From NCBI RefSeq assembly GCF_002239585.1, contig NZ_NDFH01000003.1, forward strand, positions 930,001 through 994,000: a stretch of 64,000 nt of DNA. Direction: 5' to 3'. Position numbers and translations under genes: made by a program. The notes below the pieces were generated by a model. It was given only the letters and a program-made list of their open reading frames with translations. It made no database searches and was not told the origin of the DNA. Of the stretch, positions 57,444 through 64,000 are shown piece after piece. The DNA is from Psychromonas sp. CD1 (GTDB lineage Bacteria; Pseudomonadota; Gammaproteobacteria; Enterobacterales; Psychromonadaceae). How positions within the stretch are numbered: position 1 is the first letter of the stretch; the number at the start of each line of letters is the position of its first letter.

Positions 57444-58639
57444 AATAATCCTTGCTCGATAATTACTTGCGCTGCTAATTTACTTTGTAAATCAATTTCG
57501 AGCAAAGCCTCAATGGAACACTCGGGTATATTACATTTCGATTGATTTAAGACTCGCTCTACGAGCTCTGCTATTTGTGTGAATTTAATTTGTCCGTTTA
57601 AAAAAGCATCCACAGCTACTTCATTACTCGCATTTAATGTCGTCGTCGCTTGTTGACCTACATAACAAGCATCTATGGCTAATTTTAAACAAGGAAAGCG
57701 TTGAAAGTCAGGAGCCATAAAAGTTAAAGATGGACTGTTAAAAAAATCAAAGCTATCTACTTGGCTCTCAATCCGCTGTGTGCCACCCATCACGTAAGCA
57801 ATGGGCGTGCGCATGTCAGCGTTCCCCATTTGTGCGATGACACTGCCATCTTTATATTGCACCATAGAATGAATAACCGACTGAGGATGAATTATCACTT
57901 GTAACTGCTCTGCTCTGGTATTAAATAACCATCGAGCTTCTATGTATTCAAGGCCTTTATTCATCATAGTGGCAGAATCAACCGATATTTTTTTACCCAT
58001 AGACCAATTAGGATGACGTACGGCTTGTTGCGGTGTAATAAAAGAAAATTCATTCAGAGGTTTATTAATAAAGGGCCCGCCAGATCCCGTTAGAAGAATT
58101 TTTCTGACGCCTTGCCCACTCAGATCACAATAGCCAAGTGTCTCTTGCAGTGTTGCTGATAACGCTTGATAAATAGCATTATGCTCACTGTCAACCGGCC
58201 AAAGTTTCGCCCCTGAGGACTTCACTGCATCCATAAATAATTGACCTGACATCACCAAGGCTTCTTTATTCGCTAAAAAAATTTCTTTCCCTGCATGCAC
58301 GGCAGCCAATGTTGATTTTAACCCAGCCCCACCGACAATAGCGGCCATCACAGAATCTATTTCATTACTTGCAAGTAACTGTAAAAGTTCATGCTCTGAG
58401 TCTAATACAATCGTTTTACTGCTTACGTTTCTTAATTTTTCACGCAAATTTAAGCGCGCTTCAGAACAATACATAGAAGCATATTTCGGCTGATGTAGAC
58501 GGCATAACGAAAACATCTTATCGACGCTTCTACAAGCCGCTAACAATGTTATCTGATATAAGTTTGGATTTGTTGCACAAACACGAAGAGTGCTACTACC
58601 TATCGAACCCGTTGCCCCTAAAATAGCCAAATTTTTCAT
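57437..58639 (-). CDS. dxr: 1-deoxy-D-xylulose 5-phosphate reductoisomerase
   Basis: Committed step of the MEP pathway (target of fosmidomycin). 400 residues (E. coli 398). NADPH site GATGSIGSSTLRVC. Metal and substrate motifs: PVDSEHNAIYQAL, LTGSGGPF, RHPNWSMGKKISVDSATMMNKGLEYIEA. It starts one base after the cdsA stop. The order uppS-cdsA-dxr-rseP differs from E. coli, where dxr precedes uppS. Confidence 0.99.
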   Translation of the reverse strand: MKNLAILGATGSIGSSTLRVCATNPNLYQITLLAACRSVDKMFSLCRLHQPKYASMYCSEARLNLREKLRNVSSKTIVLDSEHELLQLLASNEIDSVMAAIVGGAGLKSTLAAVHAGKEIFLANKEALVMSGQLFMDAVKSSGAKLWPVDSEHNAIYQALSATLQETLGYCDLSGQGVRKILLTGSGGPFINKPLNEFSFITPQQAVRHPNWSMGKKISVDSATMMNKGLEYIEARWLFNTRAEQLQVIIHPQSVIHSMVQYKDGSVIAQMGNADMRTPIAYVMGGTQRIESQVDSFDFFNSPSLTFMAPDFQRFPCLKLAIDACYVGQQATTTLNASNEVAVDAFLNGQIKFTQIAELVERVLNQSKCNIPECSIEALLEIDLQSKLAAQVIIEQGLLC

Positions 58640-58640
58640 T

Positions 58641-59489
58641 TTACATAATCCAAATAATATACATTAATGTAAATACAGGCACAGCAGCAGTTAAACTATC
58701 AATTCTGTCCAAGATGCCTCCATGACCAGGCAAAAGAGATCCACTATCTTTAAGGCCCGCTTCTCGCTTAAATACACTTTCACTTAAGTCGCCTAAAGTA
58801 GAGACTAAGCTGGTAACAAATGCAGCAATAAAAAAGAAAGGCATTTTATCGACACTAACATTGAAATAAAGACTCGCAAGAAAAGTAACCAGCATAGAAC
58901 ACACAATCCCACCGATAAAACCTTCTACGGTCTTTCCTGGACTGACTTTAACGGCTAATTTATGTTTACCAAAACGCTTACCACTGAAATAAGCCCCCGT
59001 ATCTGCAGCCCAAACCAGCAAAAAGACAAACATTAATAATTGTGCCCCATAATAAAAATCATGGTACATATTAACAGAACGCAAAATAACCATAGACCAG
59101 AAGAAGGGTAATAAAGTACAAGCACCAAATAAAACTTTTAATATTTTACTATTCGCCCAAAAAGTCGCACTGCGAGGGTAAGTCAGTACTTGTAGTAAAG
59201 AAATAACCCACCAAACACAGCCAACTATTATTGTATTAAGTAATATAGGGTTAACAGCACCTTTTATCCATAAACTTTGTGCAGGTATAAAGACTAAACT
59301 AATACCTAAAATGAGGGCTAAACAATAAAGCACCCAATGACTTTTTTCCGTCACAAAATTAACCCATTCTTTACTTGCTAAAAGGTAAATAACAGTACTA
59401 AATAGCATGAAGAATTTTAGAGGAAGTAAAAATATGCCAGCAATGGCGAGAGGCGCTATGATCAGCGCAGTTATCATTCGTTGTTTCAC
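58641..59489 (-). CDS. cdsA: Phosphatidate cytidylyltransferase
   Basis: Integral membrane enzyme that makes CDP-diacylglycerol for all phospholipids. 282 residues with about eight transmembrane helices. The signature GDLSESVFKREAGLKDSG with SLLPGHGGILDRIDSL near the C-terminus is diagnostic. The gene lies 61 bp after uppS and next to dxr. Confidence 0.98.
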   Translation of the reverse strand: MKQRMITALIIAPLAIAGIFLLPLKFFMLFSTVIYLLASKEWVNFVTEKSHWVLYCLALILGISLVFIPAQSLWIKGAVNPILLNTIIVGCVWWVISLLQVLTYPRSATFWANSKILKVLFGACTLLPFFWSMVILRSVNMYHDFYYGAQLLMFVFLLVWAADTGAYFSGKRFGKHKLAVKVSPGKTVEGFIGGIVCSMLVTFLASLYFNVSVDKMPFFFIAAFVTSLVSTLGDLSESVFKREAGLKDSGSLLPGHGGILDRIDSLTAAVPVFTLMYIIWIM

Positions 59490-59550
59490 TAAATATCCAA
59501 TTTAAAATTATTATATCGAAACATATCCGTACTTATAACAAGATGATTTA

Positions 59551-60294
59551 TTATCTTATATCACGAACTTGCTCGCTGGTTTGTCCAAATCGACGCTCTT
59601 TACCTGAAAAAACATCCAATGCGAATTGAAAACATGAGCCATCAAAATCTGGCCACAAGGTGTCTGTAAAATAAAGCTCTGCATAAGCAAGTTGCCATAA
59701 TAAAAAATTACTGATTCTGTATTCTCCACCCGTACGGATCATTAAATCAACTTCAGGGATTTGTGACAAGGTTAACGCTTGTTGCATCATAGCCTCATCA
59801 ATTTGATCTGATTTTAATGAACCGTTTTCAACAAGTTTTAACAGCTTTTTAGTGGCTTGCGTAATATCCCAACGCCCGCCATAGTTGGCAGCAACATTTA
59901 ATTGTAAACCTTGATTGTTTTCGGTCAATCTTTCAGCTGCATGAACTTTCTTTTGCAAGCGCGCACTAAATCCTGTCAATTCTCCGATGATTTTTAACTT
60001 GATACCATGCTTATGCAGTTTTTTTACTTCTCCTCCAAGTACCGTAAAAAACAGCTCCATTAACATATTAACTTCTTGTTTTGGACGACGCCAATTTTCA
60101 CTGCTAAAAGCAAAAACAGTTAACACTTGTATTTTTTTTTCTGTGGCAAAAGCAATCGCTTTACGAAGAGATCTGACACCATGTTTATGACCAAAAACTC
60201 GATGCTTGCCTCTTTGCTCCGCCCAGCGACCATTTCCATCCATAATGATGGCAACATGTTGAGGTGTTTTTATCTGTTTACTAATGCTTGGCAC
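59551..60294 (-). CDS. uppS: Undecaprenyl diphosphate synthase
   Basis: Elongates farnesyl diphosphate to the C55 lipid carrier of cell-wall synthesis (also called ispU). 247 residues (E. coli 253). The catalytic Asp is D19 in AIIMDGNGRWA. GHKHGVRSLRKAI, FAFSSENWRRP, VAANYGGRWDIT and DLMIRTGGEYRISNFLLWQ are conserved. It uses isoprenoid units from the MEP pathway whose enzymes Dxr, IspD and IspF are also in the window. Confidence 0.99.
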   Translation of the reverse strand: MPSISKQIKTPQHVAIIMDGNGRWAEQRGKHRVFGHKHGVRSLRKAIAFATEKKIQVLTVFAFSSENWRRPKQEVNMLMELFFTVLGGEVKKLHKHGIKLKIIGELTGFSARLQKKVHAAERLTENNQGLQLNVAANYGGRWDITQATKKLLKLVENGSLKSDQIDEAMMQQALTLSQIPEVDLMIRTGGEYRISNFLLWQLAYAELYFTDTLWPDFDGSCFQFALDVFSGKERRFGQTSEQVRDIR

Positions 60295-60314
60295 AGTTGT
60301 CCTATATATACAAC

Positions 60315-60338
60315 GCAGGTACGATAATATGTACCTGC
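60315..60338 (-). other. Stem-loop between frr and uppS
   Basis: Perfect 8-bp stem GCAGGTAC / GTACCTGC (60315-60322 with 60331-60338), loop of 8. No U-run follows on the minus strand, so it is more likely an RNA-processing or stability element than a terminator. Confidence 0.5.
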
Positions 60339-60349
60339 TGAGTGTAAAA

Positions 60350-60907
60350 TTAAACTTCCATTAACTCTTTTTCTTTTACCGCTAATAGCTCATCAATTTG
60401 CTTTACATTCTCATTCGTTACTTTTTGTACGATCTCTTCACCAACACGCAAATCATCTTCACTAATATCTTTATCTTTTTCTAAACCTTTAAGATCACCA
60501 TTTGCATCACGACGAATATTACGAATAGCAACACGACTATTTTCGGCTTCACCACGAACCACTTTAATTAAGTCTTTTCTACGCTCTTCGGTTAAAGGTG
60601 GTAATGGAATACGGATAACCGTCCCCGCTGACATAGGGTTCAAACCCAAATTAGATCCCATAATGGCTTTTTCTACCGCGGTTATCAATGTTGCATCAAA
60701 AACAGTCACGGTCAGTGTACGTGAATCTTCTGTCGAAATATTACTAACTTGGCGCAACGGGGTATTACTACCATAATATGGAACCATAATACCATCTAAT
60801 AAACTTGGATGTGCACGCCCTGTTCTGACTTTTGCTAGTTGGCTTTTAAATGCACCAACTGTTTTATTCATTCGTGTTTGAGCGTCATTTTTCACTTCAT
60901 TGATCAT
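60350..60907 (-). CDS. frr: Ribosome recycling factor
   Basis: Releases ribosomes from mRNA after termination, with EF-G. 185 residues, as in E. coli. [37 protein letters not shown] and [23 protein letters not shown] are typical. The start and its ribosome binding site (AGGATATTATTATG) lie in the first copy of a 67-bp tandem duplication; the second copy, towards pyrH, carries the same start region as a decoy. Confidence 0.99.
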   Translation of the reverse strand: MINEVKNDAQTRMNKTVGAFKSQLAKVRTGRAHPSLLDGIMVPYYGSNTPLRQVSNISTEDSRTLTVTVFDATLITAVEKAIMGSNLGLNPMSAGTVIRIPLPPLTEERRKDLIKVVRGEAENSRVAIRNIRRDANGDLKGLEKDKDISEDDLRVGEEIVQKVTNENVKQIDELLAVKEKELMEV

Positions 60908-61033
60908 AATAATATCCTAATAATTTATTTTTTAAATTCTGTTTTTATCTTAAGTTGCGCATCATCTTGATCATAATAATATCCTAATAATTTATTTTTT
61001 AAATTCTGTTTTTATCTTAAGTTGCGCATCATC
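60900..61033. repeat. 67-bp perfect tandem duplication of the pyrH-frr junction
   Basis: Copies 60900-60966 and 60967-61033 are identical. Each contains, on the minus strand, the last 13 codons and stop of pyrH, the spacer with AGGATATTATT, and ATGATCAA of the frr start. The result is an extra start codon at 60974 that opens a 9-codon frame (MIKMMRNLR, stop at 60945-60947) ahead of the true frr start at 60907. Confidence 0.96.
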
Positions 61034-61783
61034 AGTATTTACCGCTTTAATCTTTTTTATATGCGTTATCATCGTGCCTTCTTTTTCGCCCATGACCACC
61101 CGATTTAATGCGCCTGGTTTATTCATATTAAAGACGAGGATTGGTAAACTATGATCTCGAGCTAAAGTGAACGCGGCTAAATCCATTACTTTTAACTCTT
61201 TTTCAAGTACTACCTGATAATCAATTTCTGAGTATAACTTTGCATTTGGATTTTTAACAGGATCCGCATCATAAACACCATCAACTTTTGTGCCTTTTAG
61301 CACGGCATCAGCTTCAATCTCAATACCACGTAAGCAAGCAGCAGAGTCCGTCGTAAAGAAAGGATTACCCGTACCCGCAGCAAATATCACAACGGTACCC
61401 AGTTTTAAATGCTTAATGGCTTCTGCCCAGTTATAATCATCACAAACACCTTTTAGAGGAATAGCCGACATCAATCGCGCATTGACATGAGAGCGATCTA
61501 AAGCATCGCGCATCGCCAAACCATTCATCACTGTTGCGAGCATTCCCATATGATCCCCGACTACACGATTCATCCCCGCCTCAGCTAAACCCGCACCACG
61601 AAAAATATTGCCACCTCCGATTACCAAGCCAACTTGCACACCCATTTCAACCAAGCCTTTGATCTCCAATGCCATACGATCTAAAACTTTAGGGTCAATA
61701 CCAAAGCCTTCCTCTCCAACTAAGGCTTCACCACTTAGTTTAAGTAAAATACGACGATAAGCGGGTTTTGGATTAGTACTCAT
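60992..61783 (-). CDS. pyrH: UMP kinase
   Basis: Hexameric amino-acid-kinase-fold enzyme that makes UDP from UMP. 263 residues against 241 in E. coli. [56 protein letters not shown] and [17 protein letters not shown] are typical. The usual C-terminus (GEKEGTMI) is followed here by about 20 extra residues, [20 protein letters not shown] and KK. The DNA for the last 13 residues lies in the 67-bp duplication. Confidence 0.98.
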   Translation of the reverse strand: MSTNPKPAYRRILLKLSGEALVGEEGFGIDPKVLDRMALEIKGLVEMGVQVGLVIGGGNIFRGAGLAEAGMNRVVGDHMGMLATVMNGLAMRDALDRSHVNARLMSAIPLKGVCDDYNWAEAIKHLKLGTVVIFAAGTGNPFFTTDSAACLRGIEIEADAVLKGTKVDGVYDADPVKNPNAKLYSEIDYQVVLEKELKVMDLAAFTLARDHSLPILVFNMNKPGALNRVVMGEKEGTMITHIKKIKAVNTDDAQLKIKTEFKK

Positions 61784-61879
61784 AAAACTTATTCCTCAGC
61801 ATAGATATGCTCTTGATTTTATTATTAACAACACCTAGATAGTATTTTTAAGAATAGAATCATTTTTACCTAACATAAA

Positions 61880-61904
61880 AGAACCGCAGTCATCCCGCGG
61901 TTCT
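61880..61904 (-). terminator. Terminator between tsf and pyrH
   Basis: 8-bp stem AGAACCGC / GCGGTTCT (61880-61887 with 61897-61904), loop of 9, followed by four U on the minus strand. It separates rpsB-tsf from pyrH. Confidence 0.75.
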
Positions 61905-61943
61905 CATTTTACAATATTTTTTATTTATTGTCTTGAATATGAC

Positions 61944-62816
61944 TTACTGACCAGCAGCTGCCATTGTTGCTGCAACTTCAGCAGCAAAATCTTCTTCTTT
62001 TTTAGCAAGACCTTCACCAACTTCTAAGCGCACAAATGTCACGACATCTGCTTTTGCATCTTTAAGAAGTTTTGCAACTTTAATAGATGGATCTTTAATG
62101 AATGCTTGTCCGGTTAAACTTACTTCACCCGTAAATTTAGCCATACGGCCTGTGACCATTTTTTCTGCGATTTCAGCAGGTTTTCCGCTGTCGATTGCAA
62201 TTTGCAATTGAATTTCTTTTTCTTTGGCTACGACTTCAGCAGGCACATCAGTTGGCTTAACATATGTTGGTGCAGCCGCTGCAATATGCATTGCAATATC
62301 TTTAGACAAGGTTGCATCGCCACCAGTTAGCACAGAAACAACGCCTATTTTGCCACCATGTACATATGTACCAAGATTTTCACCCGTCACGATTTGAATG
62401 CGACGAACTGTAATGTTTTCGCCAATTTTAGCAACAAGATGAGCACGAGTCTCTTCAACAGTGATGCTATCAAAGGCAAGTTTATTTAATACTGCAACAT
62501 CTTCAACTTTATTTTCAAGTGCAATTTCAGCAACTTTATTAGCAAAAGCTAAAAAGCTTTTGTCCATTGCAACGAAATCAGTTTCACAATTTATTTCAAT
62601 AACAACAGCGGTTGTACCCTCTGTTTTTGCAATAACAACACCTTCGGCTGCGATTCTACCTGCTTTTTTGGCAGCTTTAATCGCTCCAGATTTACGCATG
62701 TTTTCTATTGCTAGCTCGATGTCGCCATCGGCTTCAACTAATGCTTTCTTACAATCCATCATGCCCGCCGCAGTGCGTTCACGAAGTTCTTTAACTTGTT
62801 TAGCCGTAATAGCCAT
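61944..62816 (-). CDS. tsf: Elongation factor Ts
   Basis: Nucleotide exchange factor for EF-Tu. 290 residues from ATG 62816 (AGGA 9 bases upstream); the TTG at 62822 that opens the frame is not needed. The UBA-like N-terminus [26 protein letters not shown] and the core [14 protein letters not shown] (the TDFV motif) are diagnostic. It is co-directional with rpsB 97 bp upstream, with an attenuator-like hairpin between them. Confidence 0.99.
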   Translation of the reverse strand: MAITAKQVKELRERTAAGMMDCKKALVEADGDIELAIENMRKSGAIKAAKKAGRIAAEGVVIAKTEGTTAVVIEINCETDFVAMDKSFLAFANKVAEIALENKVEDVAVLNKLAFDSITVEETRAHLVAKIGENITVRRIQIVTGENLGTYVHGGKIGVVSVLTGGDATLSKDIAMHIAAAAPTYVKPTDVPAEVVAKEKEIQLQIAIDSGKPAEIAEKMVTGRMAKFTGEVSLTGQAFIKDPSIKVAKLLKDAKADVVTFVRLEVGEGLAKKEEDFAAEVAATMAAAGQ

Positions 62817-62841
62817 GGTCAAATTTCCTATTTCATCTATA

Positions 62842-62863
62842 AAAAAGGGGCTCTAAAGCCCCA
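62842..62863 (-). terminator. Attenuator-type terminator between rpsB and tsf
   Basis: GGGGCT-TTAG-AGCCCC hairpin on the minus strand (62863-62848) followed directly by six U. A similar partial terminator is known between rpsB and tsf in E. coli, where it gives more S2 than EF-Ts mRNA. Confidence 0.82.
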
Positions 62864-62912
62864 GATAACCAATCTAAGATTGTTAATAATAGCCTCTATT
62901 TAAAATAGAAGA

Positions 62913-63650
62913 TTATTTTTCAGCGGTTTCTTCAACAAAACCATCCGTATTAGCAACAACAACTTCCGCAGCTTGACGTGCATCATTGATAGTTTGAGCA
63001 GCCGCTTCTAAATAAAGTTTAATCGCACGAATTGCATCATCATTACCAGGTACAACAAAATCAATATTGTCAGGACATGAGTTAGTATCTACGATAGCAA
63101 TAATTGGAATGCCTAGATTATTCGCTTCTTTAATAGAAATATGCTCATGATCAGCATCAACAACAAAGATAACATCTGGAATGCCACCCATGTTTTTAAT
63201 TCCACCAAGGGTCTTGTCTAATTTAATTAACTCACGAGAGCGCATTAACGCTTCTTTTTTAGTTAATTTTTCAAAAGTACCATCTTGACTTTGAGCTTCA
63301 AGATCTTTTAAACGTTTGATTGATTGACGTACTGTTTTCCAGTTAGTCAACATACCACCTAACCAACGATGATCAACGTAAAATTGGCCACAGCTTAACG
63401 CCGCATCTCTAACAACTTCAGAAGCAGCACGCTTAGTACCAACAAATAATACTTTTCCTTTTTTAGCGGCTTTCGCTTCTAAAAAATTAAGTGCTTTGTT
63501 GAACATTGGTACTGTTTTTTCTAAATTGATGATATGAACTTTATTACGCGAACCAAAGATGAAGGGTTTCATTTTTGGATTCCAGTAACGAGTTTGGTGA
63601 CCGAAGTGTACGCCAGCTTTTAGCATATCGCGCATTGATACATTTGCCAT
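62913..63650 (-). CDS. rpsB: 30S ribosomal protein S2
   Basis: 245 residues (E. coli 241). [59 protein letters not shown] and [31 protein letters not shown] are signatures. Binds the 30S neck and is needed for S1 attachment. AAGGA precedes the start. First gene of the rpsB-tsf unit, behind a long leader. Confidence 0.99.
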   Translation of the reverse strand: MANVSMRDMLKAGVHFGHQTRYWNPKMKPFIFGSRNKVHIINLEKTVPMFNKALNFLEAKAAKKGKVLFVGTKRAASEVVRDAALSCGQFYVDHRWLGGMLTNWKTVRQSIKRLKDLEAQSQDGTFEKLTKKEALMRSRELIKLDKTLGGIKNMGGIPDVIFVVDADHEHISIKEANNLGIPIIAIVDTNSCPDNIDFVVPGNDDAIRAIKLYLEAAAQTINDARQAAEVVVANTDGFVEETAEK

Positions 63651-63831
63651 TTTGAATTTCCTTTATAGGGGTTAAGCTTCCACGTACCCCATAAACTCGA
63701 CCATTTTTAATAACTTAAAAACAGCACCCCGAGTTACGTGTCGATACGTGTGTGTGATTATTAGTGACTTTTAAAAAGTTCACTGCATTTATGAATGCTA
63801 TCCAATAAAATGAACATCATTCACGATGCGT
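63651..63831 (-). promoter_or_regulatory. Long 5' leader of rpsB, probable S2 autoregulatory region
   Basis: About 180 bases between the predicted promoter and the rpsB start. Directly before the ribosome binding site lies a stem GGGGT/ACCCC (63668-63672 with 63686-63690). In E. coli the rpsB leader is conserved and binds S2 to repress rpsB-tsf. The position and the stem agree with this, but I have not matched the full conserved structure. Confidence 0.5.
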
Positions 63832-63860
63832 TTTATAGCACATTTCAATATCTAACTCAA
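63832..63860 (-). promoter_or_regulatory. Predicted sigma-70 promoter of rpsB-tsf
   Basis: On the minus strand TTGAGT (63860-63855), a 17-base spacer, then TATAAA (63837-63832). The last 140 bp of the window upstream of it hold nothing else I can identify. Confidence 0.6.
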
Positions 63861-64000
63861 CATTTCTTCTTTTATGCAGCTCTATGTTTTGTCTCTTATC
63901 AAAGGTGATACAACATACTTTCACGCATAAATTTCGATTACATTATGAACACCGAGCTTATCAAAAATAATGAACTGAATATGCACTAGCATGATGCTAC

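Overview
The window is a compact, AT-rich stretch of a gammaproteobacterial chromosome. Gene content and order (frsA-crl-proBA, truD-ispFD-ftsB-eno-pyrG, rpsB-tsf-pyrH-frr to dnaE, nlpD-rpoS, pntAB, a large NAD-glutamate dehydrogenase) resemble marine lineages such as Psychromonas, Moritella or Vibrio. A Psychromonas-like organism is my best guess, but it is an inference from memory of gene order, not a search. I see no tRNA, rRNA, prophage, insertion sequence, CRISPR array or recognisable defence island. Almost everything is conserved core genome.

Layout. 1-1.4 kb: end of a 2-aminoethylphosphonate degradation operon (phnW partial, phnX). 1.5-4.2 kb: adk and htpG, the latter behind a clear sigma-32 promoter. 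4.3-5.3 kb: an FMN riboswitch and ribB. 5.6-6.5 kb: an M14-type zinc peptidase. 7-13.7 kb: rapA, rluA and pntAB. 14.4-18.7 kb: a gdhB reading frame lacking its N-terminal part, preceded by a frameshifted unknown gene. 19.2-22 kb: an RluE-like pseudouridine synthase and groSL with a second sigma-32 promoter. 22.1-26.3 kb: an eptA-response regulator-sensor kinase operon (pmrCAB layout) followed by dgkA. 26.4-31.6 kb: rpoS, nlpD, a YqaA-type membrane protein, truD, ispF, ispD and ftsB. 31.8-38.9 kb: eno, pyrG, ampD, guaA and guaB. 39.2-44.8 kb: xseA, proA, proB, crl and frsA. 45.1-63.7 kb: the envelope/translation macro-operon read leftward from rpsB to dnaE.

How the genes work together. The right-hand 19 kb joins translation (S2, EF-Ts, ribosome recycling) to isoprenoid and lipid-carrier synthesis (Dxr, UppS, CdsA), outer-membrane protein biogenesis (RseP, BamA, Skp) and lipid A synthesis (LpxD, FabZ, LpxA, LpxB), ending with RNase HII and the replicative polymerase. 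IspD and IspF continue the MEP pathway that Dxr begins. EptA modifies lipid A and releases diacylglycerol, which DgkA recycles. RpoS and its activator Crl are both encoded here. PyrG, GuaA and GuaB make CTP and GMP.

The unusual material is small in scale. Four perfect tandem duplications (20, 32, 26 and 67 bp units) lie in intergenic DNA or at a gene junction; one copies the pyrH end together with the frr start. gdhB starts directly after an in-frame stop codon with conserved family residues but no proper start codon. RpoS has a short, lysine-rich N-terminus. surE and pcm are absent from their usual place. I found no convincing undescribed multi-gene system.
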